Part shown: positions 1-6,987 of the stretch, one piece after another
Layout: the number at the start of each line of letters is the position of its first letter
Position numbering within the stretch: the first letter of the stretch is position 1
NCBI GenBank assembly: GCA_027365835.1
Contig: DAHXLU010000114.1
Location: 1-10,571 of the forward strand
Length of the DNA stretch: 10,571 bases
From: JAJZMA01 sp021850405
GTDB lineage: Bacteria > Chloroflexota > Dormibacteria > Aeolococcales > Aeolococcaceae
Direction of reading: 5' to 3'
The notes under the pieces: generated by a model
Database searches by the model: none
Told to the model about the DNA's origin: nothing
What the model saw: only the letters and a program-made list of their open reading frames with translations
Program-made: the position numbers and the translations under genes

Positions 1-39
1 ATGACGCAATTGCGCTGTCCGGAAGAATAGCTCCGCCAT
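1..39 (-). CDS. Possible start of a gene running off the left edge
   Basis: An ATG at 39-37 opens a minus-strand frame that stays open to the window edge, reading MAELFFRTAQLRH. A purine-rich stretch (GGAAAGAGAG) lies upstream and could act as a weak ribosome binding site. A promoter-like pair sits further upstream (68-96). Only 13 codons are visible, so no family can be recognised. It would be the next minus-strand gene after the wecA-like gene, separated from it by about 420 bp. It could equally be a chance ORF. Confidence 0.2.
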   Translation of the reverse strand, partial: MAELFFRTAQLRH

Positions 40-67
40 CACTGGCTCTCTTTCCTGCCCTGAATAC

Positions 68-96
68 ATTGTCAGGACCAATCTGTTATCTTTCAA
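68..96 (-). promoter_or_regulatory. Possible sigma-70-type promoter
   Basis: On the minus strand, TTGAAA (91-96) matches the -35 consensus at 5 of 6 positions. It is followed after 17 nt by GACAAT (68-73), which matches the -10 consensus at 4 of 6. The spacing is ideal and the elements point towards the possible start codon at 39. The -10 is weak, so this is a suggestion only. Confidence 0.25.
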
Positions 97-182
97 CTCT
101 CTTCTGGGGGTGAATTTACACCACTACTGGGGACGCGAGCACAATAGGCAGCCTTTGGTCAGTATATTTGGAGGTTGGCCCA

Positions 183-332
183 GTGCGTGTTGAAATTGAG
201 AGGCAGGCAACGGTCAAGAGACACATTGCGCACCAACGCCCTACAGCCGAGACCTTCCAGACAGTCCGCTCGCATCCCTGCGCACCAGCCAGCCTTTCAC
301 CCGGTCCACTTTCCAGGAAGGCAGCAAGGTAG
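183..332 (+). CDS. Possible 49-residue hypothetical protein
   Basis: A GTG at 183 is preceded, 8 nt upstream, by a strong Shine-Dalgarno GGAGG (170-174). The frame ends with TAG at 330-332. The first 30 residues (VRVEIERQATVKRHIAHQ...) look protein-like and charged; the last 20 are proline/serine-rich and look like chance coding, which could mean a truncated or frameshifted gene. No family is recognised. It would be convergent with the wecA-like gene that ends at 460. Confidence 0.2.
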   Translation: MRVEIERQATVKRHIAHQRPTAETFQTVRSHPCAPASLSPGPLSRKAAR

Positions 333-408
333 GTGGCTGCAGTGTGGCCCCCGTCAGGCCGCCATCAATTGGGCCAGGAAGCTGACCAGATCAGTCACCC
401 TGTCCCTG

Positions 409-446
409 GGGGTGCCTGCCACCCCGGGAGGGTCCGCACATGGACC
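409..446 (-). terminator. Candidate operon-end hairpins
   Basis: Just beyond the TAG of the wecA-like gene on the minus strand there are two compact hairpins. The first is GGTCC/GGACC with a 6-nt loop (431-446). The second is GGGGTG/CACCCC with a 5-nt loop (409-425). No T tract follows, so if they terminate transcription they do so without a canonical intrinsic tail, or they act as 3' end stabilisers. Confidence 0.35.
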
Positions 447-459
447 GCGCAATGCTCGT

Positions 460-1572
460 CTAGCCCAGGGAGCTGCGACCAGGAGGTACTGCCTCCATGG
501 GAGGCTTCCCCGGCGGGCCAACCTGAATCCGGCCACGGGTACGCACCACCAGGACACCCACTCCAGCAAACAGAAGTGCTGCAAGCACCAGCAGGAGCAG
601 TGCATGCCCCAAAAGCGTCAGACCCAGGCAACCGAGCGCAGCAGTTATGAGGTAGAAGAAGAGGGCGGTCTCACGGGCGCTAAGGCCCCGGTCAAGCAGC
701 CGGTGATGAATGTGCCCCCTGTCTGCCACCGCAATTCCCTGACCAGAGCGGCCTCGCCTCCATATGGCAAAGGCGGTGTCCCCGATAGGCAGGCCAAGCG
801 CCAGAACGGGAACTATCAGCGCAAGCGCTACAGCCACCTTGGCCACCCCAAGTATCGTCACCATGCCAATGGCTACCCCCAGAAAGTGACTACCCGAGTC
901 TCCCATGAACACCCGGGCAGGAGAGAAATTGAAGAAAAGAAAACCCAGGCAGCAACCCACCAGCGCCGCACTAAGCACGATGACACCGCTCTGGACGCCC
1001 GGGTCTACGGAGAGCCGTTCAACCGCCGCCACCAGCAACACGAGCCCAGCTATAGCAACCACACCTGCGGCAACCCCATCAACCCCGTCTATCAGGTTAA
1101 TGGAGTTCTGCGTGCCCACTATCCAGATCATAGTCACAGGAAGTGCAGCCCAGCCGAGGTGTACGAGCAGGGTGGAGCCAGCTCCTGGTAATGCCAGGAA
1201 AGTGATGAGCGTTCCCGTCAGCCCCACTGCTGCTGCGACACAGGTCTCAATACTGAGCTTAAGCCACCACGGCATCGAGAGCGCATCATCTATCACCATG
1301 GCAAGGCAGATAGCTCCCGTTATCGCCACAACCGACCACCTCTGCGCTGACTCTCCTCCAAAGAGCGCTACCGCAACAGCAAAACCGGCAAAAAGCGCAA
1401 TACCACCGAGGCGTGGGGTTGGGCGGGAATGAGTATGACGGTCGGCATCAGGATGGTCCACGACGCCCAGTTTTGGAGCCAGCCACATGGAAGCAGGCAC
1501 CATTGCTGCAGATACAGCACAGGCCACAATGACTGCGCCTATGGCATCAAGGGCCAGTGGCAGGCTGCTCAT
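460..1572 (-). CDS. WecA/TagO-like undecaprenyl-phosphate sugar-1-phosphate transferase
   Basis: This is a polytopic membrane enzyme of the MraY/WecA/TagO family. It would transfer a UDP-linked N-acetylhexosamine 1-phosphate to undecaprenyl phosphate, starting a cell-wall or surface polysaccharide. Numbered from this start, visible motifs are VDHPDADRH near 38-46 and RPTPRLGG near 50-57, the Asp pair (VIDDA) near 93-97, NLIDGVDG near 159-166, FMGDSGS near 222-228 and the IHHRLL motif near 288-293. The HIHHRLL loop is typical of WecA/TagO rather than MraY. About ten hydrophobic segments are present. I chose the ATG at 1572 because it places the first membrane helix 5-10 residues from the N-terminus. 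A TTG at 1611 overlaps the glyA stop (TTGA) and would add 13 residues. The C-terminal 25 residues (GPPGKPPMEAVPPG...) are a soluble proline-rich tail. It is the last gene of the block. Confidence 0.88.
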   Translation of the reverse strand: MSSLPLALDAIGAVIVACAVSAAMVPASMWLAPKLGVVDHPDADRHTHSRPTPRLGGIALFAGFAVAVALFGGESAQRWSVVAITGAICLAMVIDDALSMPWWLKLSIETCVAAAVGLTGTLITFLALPGAGSTLLVHLGWAALPVTMIWIVGTQNSINLIDGVDGVAAGVVAIAGLVLLVAAVERLSVDPGVQSGVIVLSAALVGCCLGFLFFNFSPARVFMGDSGSHFLGVAIGMVTILGVAKVAVALALIVPVLALGLPIGDTAFAIWRRGRSGQGIAVADRGHIHHRLLDRGLSARETALFFYLITAALGCLGLTLLGHALLLLVLAALLFAGVGVLVVRTRGRIQVGPPGKPPMEAVPPGRSSLG

Positions 1573-1607
1573 TGACTGTGTAAGCCCGACATCCTCGCCA
1601 GTACTCC

Positions 1608-2873
1608 TCAAACCCCACGATACGGCAGGGGGAACTTATGACACAACTCCAGAGTACGCTGCCGGAGCCTTGTCCGGGTTTCCTCGTCACCCAGATGTGT
1701 GACTGCCTCCAGGACAATTCCGGCTATCGCCTCCATCTCGGAGCCGCGCATCCCCCGTGAGGTAACAGAAGGACTCCCCATCCGTAGGCCATTAGGATTA
1801 AATGGCGTACCACCATGATTTCTAAAGCTGTTGGGGTTGGCAGTAACACCTACACTGTCCAGATAACGCTGGGCATCCCTCCCGCCGACCCCAAATGGTC
1901 GCAGGTCCATGACCATCAGGTGGTTGTCGGTCCCCCCTGCAACGAGCCGCGCCCCTCCAGAAAGGAGAGCGACGCTAAGCACCTTGGCATTGGCAACTAC
2001 AGCAGCCGCGTACTGCTCAAAATCTTGTGTTGCACATTGCGCGAGCATGACTGCCTTGGCGGCAATGGCATGCAGGAGTGGCCCGCCCTGGATCCCTGGA
2101 CAGACCGCCTTGTCAATTGCAGCGCCATACTGCTCCTTGCAGAGGATCATTCCACCCCACGGTCCGCGCATAGTCTTATGGGTGGTGAGTGTTACAAAAT
2201 CTGCATAAGGGACAGGGCTGGGGTGAGCCTTTCCTGCCACCAGGCCGGCAAAATGTGCCATATCAACCAGTAGCAGGGCACCAACCTCATCAGCAATCTC
2301 CCGGAACTTTGCAAAATCCAGAATTCGGGAATAGGCGCTGTAACCCGCCACAATCATTCTGGGCCGTACCTCCCGTGCGCGCGACCGCACCTGATCCATG
2401 TCAAGCAGTTCTGTCTCTGGGTCTACTGCATAGGAGGAAAAGCGGTACAGCTTGCCGGAAAAATTAACCGGTGAGCCGTGCGTAAGATGTCCACCATCAT
2501 CCAGCCCCATCCCAAGCACGCTGTCTCCGGGCTCCAGCATTGCTGCATAGACAGCCATATTTGCACTGGAGCCACAGTGTGGTTGCACATTGGCATACTC
2601 ACTGCCAAAAAGAGTGCATGCGCGCTCCCTTGCAACGTTTTCCACCTGATCCACAACCTGGCATCCACCGTAGTAGCGCTTTCCCGGCGTGCCTTCGGCA
2701 TATTTATTGTTCAGCCAGGATCCCAGAGCCTCCAGGACTGCAGGCGAGGCCAGGTTCTCGGAGGGAATCAGCTCAAGTGTGTCTTCCTGACGCTGCAATT
2801 CCTGTTCCAGCAGGCCACACACCAGTGGATCGACCCGTTCCAGGTTCGGCTTCAACTCAGCGACTGTTCTCAC
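1608..2873 (-). CDS. glyA: Serine hydroxymethyltransferase
   Basis: GlyA is a cytosolic PLP enzyme that converts serine and tetrahydrofolate to glycine and methylene-tetrahydrofolate. The 421-residue product matches the usual size. Visible landmarks are ELIPSEN near 34-40, NKYAEG near 56-61, the substrate-side YYGG near 67-70, GGHLTHGSPVNFSGK near 127-141, the VDMAH motif near 203-207 and the PLP lysine in THKT (Lys233). The LRMGSP segment near 353-358 keeps the carboxylate-binding arginine. The GTG at 2873 was chosen because GAGG (2882-2885 region) lies 7-9 nt upstream; the frame is open further, but that part lies inside sua5 and does not look like GlyA. Two oddities: the usual GPRGG after the PLP lysine reads GPWGG (Trp239), and the segment near 335-352 (NPNSFRNHGGTPFNPN) differs from the usual N-K-N-x-I-P-x-D-P...TSG pattern. 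The gene lies 10 nt after sua5, and its TGA overlaps a possible TTG start for the next gene. Confidence 0.95.
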   Translation of the reverse strand: MRTVAELKPNLERVDPLVCGLLEQELQRQEDTLELIPSENLASPAVLEALGSWLNNKYAEGTPGKRYYGGCQVVDQVENVARERACTLFGSEYANVQPHCGSSANMAVYAAMLEPGDSVLGMGLDDGGHLTHGSPVNFSGKLYRFSSYAVDPETELLDMDQVRSRAREVRPRMIVAGYSAYSRILDFAKFREIADEVGALLLVDMAHFAGLVAGKAHPSPVPYADFVTLTTHKTMRGPWGGMILCKEQYGAAIDKAVCPGIQGGPLLHAIAAKAVMLAQCATQDFEQYAAAVVANAKVLSVALLSGGARLVAGGTDNHLMVMDLRPFGVGGRDAQRYLDSVGVTANPNSFRNHGGTPFNPNGLRMGSPSVTSRGMRGSEMEAIAGIVLEAVTHLGDEETRTRLRQRTLELCHKFPLPYRGV

Positions 2874-2883
2874 CAGCGGCACC

Positions 2884-3558
2884 TCAAAAAGCAGCTCCCT
2901 GATTCCAGCACGACAGTATCTCCCCAAACGGAATTGGGCCCTCCCGCACCAGTACTGGTGTTTCGCCAGTGACATCGATGATAGTCGAAGGCCGCTGCAT
3001 ACCGTGCGACCCCACAAGAACCGCCGCAATCGCACCGCCGAACAACTCAGCTATGGCACCTGCAGAATCCGGCGGAGGTTTCCCATGAAGATTGGCACTG
3101 GTGCTGGCCAGCGGACCAGTGCGTGCTAGCAACCCGAGCAGGTGTGGGTGTGCCGGCATCCTGACAGAAAGGGTGGAACCGTCGCGCGGGATGACAAGCT
3201 GGTCGCCATGAGAGGCGGCCGTAGGCTGCGCCAGCGTGGACGCAATAATCGAAAGTGCTCCCGGCCAGAATGCCTTCGCGCACCGAAGTGCCCCCTGGGA
3301 CATAGCAACCAGCTCCAGGGCAGCTGACGGTTCATTGACAAGAAGAGTCAACTCCATGTTGGCGGGCCTTCGCTTGGCAGCATACACGGCCTCGACAGCA
3401 GCAGCATCCCTGGGTGAGCACACAAGCCCCCAGACAGTATCAGTAGGCACAGCCACCACACCGCCGCCAGCAATGCATTCGGCAGCAGCTTCCAGCCCAA
3501 CCAGGGGGGCTTTACCACCCTGGGGCAAGTCCTGCCGACTCCCAGGAGACGGTTGCAT
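2884..3558 (-). CDS. Sua5/YrdC/YwlC threonylcarbamoyl-AMP synthase
   Basis: The protein makes threonylcarbamoyl-AMP from threonine, bicarbonate and ATP, the first step of the tRNA t6A37 modification. It has the single-domain YrdC/TsaC/YwlC architecture (224 residues), without the extra C-terminal Sua5 domain. Visible motifs are VPTDTVWGL near 37-45, KRRP near 62-65 (usually K-x-R-P), FWPGALSII near 97-105, SVRMPAHP near 131-138, TSANLHGKP near 153-161 and STIIDVT near 191-197. The ATG at 3558 was chosen: GAGGG lies about 10 nt upstream and the YrdC core starts about 20 residues later. The frame is open upstream, including GTG codons overlapping the end of prmC, so an overlapping start is possible. 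The TGA stop is followed after 10 nt by glyA. Confidence 0.9.
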   Translation of the reverse strand: MQPSPGSRQDLPQGGKAPLVGLEAAAECIAGGGVVAVPTDTVWGLVCSPRDAAAVEAVYAAKRRPANMELTLLVNEPSAALELVAMSQGALRCAKAFWPGALSIIASTLAQPTAASHGDQLVIPRDGSTLSVRMPAHPHLLGLLARTGPLASTSANLHGKPPPDSAGAIAELFGGAIAAVLVGSHGMQRPSTIIDVTGETPVLVREGPIPFGEILSCWNQGAAF

Positions 3559-3581
3559 CTGACCCGGGCCCTCGGGCGCAG

Positions 3582-4550
3582 TCAAGCCCGACACCACCAC
3601 GATACAAACCTGTCCCTGCCGGACAGGTCGGGCAGCAGCTCTGGCTTGCACCCTGTCCAGTTGACGGTGACCAGGCCAGCAACCTCAGCGGCGCGCCTTG
3701 GGTCAACTTCAAAAAGACCAAAAAAAGGAACGGCAAGCCTTCTTTTTGCCGATGAGAGCAATGCACGATAGGCAGAAAGACCGTCATCGCCCCCAGCCAG
3801 TGCTAGCTTGGGCTCATGGCGCACCGTAGCCGGGAGCCCTTCCATCTCGGTCAGTGCGATGTAGGGAGGATTGGACAAAAGCACATTTACCGCAGACCAG
3901 TCCAGTGCCGCAGGATGGCTATCACTTGAAGCCCGCTGTACGGCCTGTGCAGCCTGCGCCTCCTGGTACTGTTGCCCTGACGGAGCATTGCCACTATTAT
4001 CCACACTCACATCCAGCCAGTCCGAACAGAACCACTCCAATCTCGATGCAACTCCATGACTCTGCGCGTTGCGCTGCGCAACCAGGAGCGCCTCGGGGGA
4101 ACAGTCCAGGCCAATCGCACGTGCACCTGGAAGCAGGGTCAAAATGGAGACTGCAATACAGCCAGATCCTGTGCCAGCATCACATATGACAGCTCCGCTC
4201 CCGTCCTTCCACACGCTGGCAATCTCCCGCACGGCGAGATCCACCAGCTCTTCAGTTTCCGGACGGGGTATGAGCACCGCAGGAGAGACCTCAAAGTCCA
4301 TACTGTGAAACTCCCTGTGCCCGAGGATGTAGGCAACCGGCTCACCACTGGCACATCGGCGCAGGAGGATGCGTAACTGAGCAAGCTCGTCCTGCGAGAG
4401 TGGGCGCTCATGCTGAAGATACACATCCAGCCTGCCCAGGCCAAGGGCATGGGCTGCCATCAGCTCTGACTCGAGTCTAGGCGTTTCCCTGCCGTGGCGG
4501 GCCAGGTACTGGCTGCCCAACTGCACTGCCTCCACCAGTGTGGGCACCAC
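3582..4550 (-). CDS. prmC: Peptide chain release factor N5-glutamine methyltransferase
   Basis: PrmC (HemK) methylates the glutamine of the GGQ motif in release factors using SAM. The sequence has the N-terminal helical release-factor-binding domain, then GHREF near 77-81, IPRPETE near 94-100, the SAM-binding DAGTGSG at 114-120 and the catalytic NPPY at 217-220. At 322 residues it is longer than the usual ~280. The extra length is mostly a low-complexity Gln/Ala/Ser-rich insert near 162-208, just before NPPY. The strand after NPPY is also divergent (RRLAVPFFGLFEVD instead of the common G-G-x-L-x-x-E-I-G). The start GTG at 4550 directly abuts the prfA TAG with no intervening base, and a second GTG follows at once. 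This matches its job: the preceding gene encodes its substrate, RF1. Its stop is TGA. Confidence 0.93.
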   Translation of the reverse strand: MVPTLVEAVQLGSQYLARHGRETPRLESELMAAHALGLGRLDVYLQHERPLSQDELAQLRILLRRCASGEPVAYILGHREFHSMDFEVSPAVLIPRPETEELVDLAVREIASVWKDGSGAVICDAGTGSGCIAVSILTLLPGARAIGLDCSPEALLVAQRNAQSHGVASRLEWFCSDWLDVSVDNSGNAPSGQQYQEAQAAQAVQRASSDSHPAALDWSAVNVLLSNPPYIALTEMEGLPATVRHEPKLALAGGDDGLSAYRALLSSAKRRLAVPFFGLFEVDPRRAAEVAGLVTVNWTGCKPELLPDLSGRDRFVSWWCRA

Positions 4551-5633
4551 CTATCCTGCCTCACTTTCCAGGAGGCGACGGGCCTCATCCTCCTCCATCA
4601 GGGGAACGACCAGCAGATCAAGATCACCGTCCATGACACGGGAGAGCTGGTGAACAGTCAACTCGATCCTGTGGTCTGTAATCCTTGCCTGGGGGAAGTT
4701 GTAGGTCCGCACCTTCTCGCTACGGTCGCCACTGCCAACAAAGGAGCGTCTCGTCTCTGTCAGACTGGCGTGGCGCTCGGCCTCTGCGCGATCCAGTAGC
4801 CGTGCCGACAGTACGCGCATTGCCTTGGCACGATTCTTGTGCTGGGATTTCTCATCCTGACAGGTAACTACCAGACCCGTAGGCAAGTGAGTTATCCGGA
4901 CAGCAGAGTCCGTAGTATTGACACTCTGCCCTCCATGCCCGGTACTGCGATACACATCAATTTTCAGATCCTTCTCGTCAATATCAACTGTCACATCATC
5001 AGCCTCGGGCAAAACAACCACACTGGCAGCCGAGGTGTGAATACGTCCCTGGGACTCAGTTTCAGGAACCCTTTGCACCCGGTGAACACCGGATTCAAAT
5101 TTGAGCCTTGAGTAAGCTCCACGCCCATGGATCTCAAACACTATCTCCTTGAAGCCATGAGCGCCCGACTCAGTAGAACTGAGCGTCTCAACCTTCCATC
5201 TGTAGCGCTCGGCATACCGTAGATACATGCGGAACAGGTCAGCTGCAAAAAGGGCGGCTTCGTCCCCACCAGTTCCAGCACGTATCTCCACCACAACATC
5301 ACGTTCATCGTTGGGATCTGAGGCCAGCAGCAACCGGTGCAGCTGCGCAAGTGCTTCCGCTTCAGCCCGCCTTTGTAGCTCCTCCTCCTCACGGGCCATG
5401 CTAACCAACTCCGGATCCTGCTCAGCTCTCGCCAGTTCTGCTGCCTCGTGAGCCATTGCAGCGGCGCGATGCCAGATCCTCCCCGTCTCAACCACGTCCC
5501 GAAGACGCGCCTGCTCCTGGGAGAGCCGCTGCAGCAGCTCAAGATCCTGGAAGGCAGCTGGGTCGGAGAGCTGCCGCTCCAGCTCAGCGTAGCGCTCTTC
5601 CAGTTCAGCCAGCCTGGTATCTACAGTACCCAT
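4551..5633 (-). CDS. prfA: Peptide chain release factor 1
   Basis: RF1 recognises UAA and UAG in the ribosomal A site and triggers hydrolysis of peptidyl-tRNA. The 360-residue length is typical. The N-terminal ~100 residues are a predicted charged helical coiled coil. The stop-codon-reading tripeptide is P-E-T at 190-192 within VQRVPETESQGRIHTSA, identifying RF1 rather than RF2 (which has S-P-F). The catalytic GGQ is at 234-236 within STGHGGQSVNTTDSAVR. The C-terminus (RTYNFPQARITDHRI) is canonical. The ATG at 5633 lies 3 nt after the stop of the DUF1385 gene; no strong Shine-Dalgarno is obvious, so coupling to the upstream gene is likely. The Gln in GGQ is the target of PrmC, encoded next. 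Confidence 0.97.
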   Translation of the reverse strand: MGTVDTRLAELEERYAELERQLSDPAAFQDLELLQRLSQEQARLRDVVETGRIWHRAAAMAHEAAELARAEQDPELVSMAREEEELQRRAEAEALAQLHRLLLASDPNDERDVVVEIRAGTGGDEAALFAADLFRMYLRYAERYRWKVETLSSTESGAHGFKEIVFEIHGRGAYSRLKFESGVHRVQRVPETESQGRIHTSAASVVVLPEADDVTVDIDEKDLKIDVYRSTGHGGQSVNTTDSAVRITHLPTGLVVTCQDEKSQHKNRAKAMRVLSARLLDRAEAERHASLTETRRSFVGSGDRSEKVRTYNFPQARITDHRIELTVHQLSRVMDGDLDLLVVPLMEEDEARRLLESEAG

Positions 5634-5636
5634 GGA

Positions 5637-6572
5637 CTACGGAACGCTCAACTCGGTAGCGCCGCTGGGCAGGACACGGGCGAGCGCTGCGATTGCCACC
5701 TCGATCTGGGGAGTGGATGGCTCGCGTGTAGTAAGAAGCTGCGCCCCCAGAATGGGCATGAGCCCCACCTTTGCCCAGGATGCGTACCGATGCCGACCCA
5801 GGAAGCGGATCCCCTCGTAAGAGATACCTGCTACCAGCGGGAGAAGAACCAGCTCCCCCAGGAATCGCTCCCAAATGGGGAGCAGGGTCAGCGGCGAAAA
5901 TACAATCACCGACACGACCACGACCACAACGAGAAATCCGGTTCCGCAGCGGGGATGCAGGCGGCTACACCCTGTGACCGCTTCTGCCTCAAGAACTGCC
6001 CCTGCCTCCAGGCCATTGATTGCCTTGTGCTCGGCCCCATGGTACTGAAACAGCCTGCCGACACTGCCTATCATCCCAATAAGCAGCAGATACGCCACCA
6101 GGACGAGCAGCCGGATCAACCCCTCCAGAAGGACCGATGCCAGCGACGTGGAATGACTGACGCCGCGAGCAACCAGGAACGGCAACACCACAAAAAGGAG
6201 CACAGCAAAGAGTGCCGAGCCTGCAATGGTCAGCCCCATGGCGGCAGGAGGGATCTCCACATCCTCTCCGAGCTGCACTCCCGCTGACCATGAGATAGCT
6301 CTCATCCCCAGCACTACCATCTCTGCAAGTGTAGCCATGCCTCGCAATATGGGCAGTCGCCAGACTGGTGAACTCACAGCCCTGGCTTCCATCTCCTGGT
6401 ACAGGACCTTGATGGTGCCATCGGGCCGACGTGCAGCTATGGCATACGCCGTGTTGCTGCGCATCAGCACGCCCTCGATCACCGCCTGGCCGCCGTACGT
6501 GACCGGGATGGGGGAGCCCATGGCTATGCTGACAGCGACTGACCTTAATGCGTCCGCCAGCCTATGCGTCAT
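5637..6572 (-). CDS. DUF1385 (YqhQ-type) membrane protein
   Basis: This is an integral membrane protein of the DUF1385 family, whose biochemical role I cannot state. The family core is clear. TYGGQAVIEGVLMRS near 25-39 is at the N-terminus. YHGAEHKAINGLEAG at 177-191 and the HPRCGTGF motif at 206-213 follow. The second half carries SYEGIRF near 251-257. The His, Glu and Cys residues in these motifs are the invariant ones and could bind a metal or form an active site. Hydrophobic segments lie near 113-135, 150-172, 212-232 and 240-255. I chose ATG 6572; a GTG at 6578 two codons earlier and an internal ATG about 18 codons later are alternatives, and none has a strong Shine-Dalgarno. It sits between rpmE and prfA, an arrangement known in several Gram-positive and Chloroflexota-like genomes. 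Confidence 0.9.
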   Translation of the reverse strand: MTHRLADALRSVAVSIAMGSPIPVTYGGQAVIEGVLMRSNTAYAIAARRPDGTIKVLYQEMEARAVSSPVWRLPILRGMATLAEMVVLGMRAISWSAGVQLGEDVEIPPAAMGLTIAGSALFAVLLFVVLPFLVARGVSHSTSLASVLLEGLIRLLVLVAYLLLIGMIGSVGRLFQYHGAEHKAINGLEAGAVLEAEAVTGCSRLHPRCGTGFLVVVVVVSVIVFSPLTLLPIWERFLGELVLLPLVAGISYEGIRFLGRHRYASWAKVGLMPILGAQLLTTREPSTPQIEVAIAALARVLPSGATELSVP

Positions 6573-6594
6573 ACGCACAGCAAGACTTGTGCTA

Positions 6595-6810
6595 TCAGCT
6601 CTTGGCGCCGGCCTTCTCTGCCCGTCGGCGGAACCGCTCCACCTGACCGGCCGTATCGATGATCCTCTGTGTTCCTGTATAAAAAGGATGGCAGGCAGAG
6701 CAGACCTCGGTCTTCAGCTCGGCAACGGTGGAGCCTGTCCTGATCTCATTGCCGCAGAGGCAACGTACCACAGCATCTGTGTAGTAGGTGGGGTGAATTT
6801 CAGCTTTCAT
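6595..6810 (-). CDS. rpmE: Ribosomal protein L31, zinc-binding type
   Basis: bL31 of the large ribosomal subunit, 71 residues. It has the four zinc-ligand cysteines (C17, C19, C37, C40), so it is the 'C+' form rather than the zinc-independent paralogue made under zinc starvation. Conserved IHPTYY at the start and CHPFYTGTQRIIDTAGQVERF in the C-terminal half are diagnostic. The ATG at 6810 has an AAGGAA ribosome binding site about 10 nt upstream. The stop is TGA. The leader carries an inverted repeat and a plausible extended -10 promoter, so rpmE is probably the first gene of its own transcript as well as being downstream of the radical SAM gene. Confidence 0.97.
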   Translation of the reverse strand: MKAEIHPTYYTDAVVRCLCGNEIRTGSTVAELKTEVCSACHPFYTGTQRIIDTAGQVERFRRRAEKAGAKS

Positions 6811-6837
6811 TGGGGAACCATTCCTTTGCTGGAGTGC

Positions 6838-6874
6838 GGGTATACGGGATGTATGCGCTTATACGCGGATACCC
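6838..6874 (-). promoter_or_regulatory. Inverted repeat in the rpmE leader
   Basis: GGGTAT (6838-6843) pairs with ATACCC (6869-6874), and an inner GTAT (6851-6854) pairs with ATAC (6861-6864), giving a nested hairpin 28 nt upstream of the rpmE start codon. It lies downstream of the candidate promoter, so it would be transcribed as a leader structure. It could be a ribosomal-protein autoregulatory site or a repressor operator. It does not resemble a Zur box that I can recall. Confidence 0.35.
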
Positions 6875-6890
6875 CATAGATTGACTATTT

Positions 6891-6899
6891 ACTATAGCA
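6891..6899 (-). promoter_or_regulatory. Candidate extended -10 promoter for rpmE
   Basis: The minus strand reads TGCTATAGT, a TGn extension followed by a 5-of-6 match to TATAAT, inside a short AT-rich island in otherwise GC-rich DNA. No good -35 lies 17 nt upstream, which is acceptable for extended -10 promoters. Transcription would start near 6884 and give a leader of about 70 nt. Confidence 0.4.
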
Positions 6900-6951
6900 T
6901 GTAAACCCTGCCCAGCCTGGACACTACCCTGCCGGATCCTGCCAGAGCCGC

Positions 6952-6986
6952 GGCTCGCAGCGAGCCATCGCCTGGCGGAGCGCCAG
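6952..6986 (-). terminator. Tandem hairpins after the radical SAM gene
   Basis: Immediately after the TAA of the radical SAM gene (6988-6990), two perfect 6-bp stems with 3-nt loops follow each other: CTGGCG-GAG-CGCCAG (6972-6986) and GGCTCG-CAG-CGAGCC (6952-6966), written on the plus strand. The second overlaps a 12-bp perfect palindrome, GAGCCGCGGCTC (about 6946-6957), so alternative folds compete. There is no T tract. They may attenuate read-through into rpmE or protect the mRNA end. Confidence 0.45.
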
Positions 6987-6987
6987 T

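Larger units (their letters stand above)
40..459. other. Largely non-coding stretch downstream of the operon
   Basis: Apart from the possible promoter and small ORF listed separately, no convincing gene was found on either strand here. The long plus-strand open frame that starts at 175 and runs through the wecA-like gene has a biased proline/histidine/arginine composition and no recognisable motif; it is an antisense shadow. A weak inverted repeat, GGTG...CACC around AATTTA, is present near 109-122. A GC-rich hairpin pair lies at 409-446. Confidence 0.5.

Noticed and set aside
175..1191. Long plus-strand open frame (338 codons) opposite the wecA-like gene
   Set aside because: Composition is rich in Pro, His, Arg and Gln with no motif, and it lies antisense to a gene with clear family motifs. 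It is a by-product of GC-rich codon usage.
2874..3035. A longer GlyA with 54 extra N-terminal residues
   Set aside because: The extra part lies in the sua5 coding region in another frame, does not resemble GlyA, and a Shine-Dalgarno precedes the GTG at 2873.
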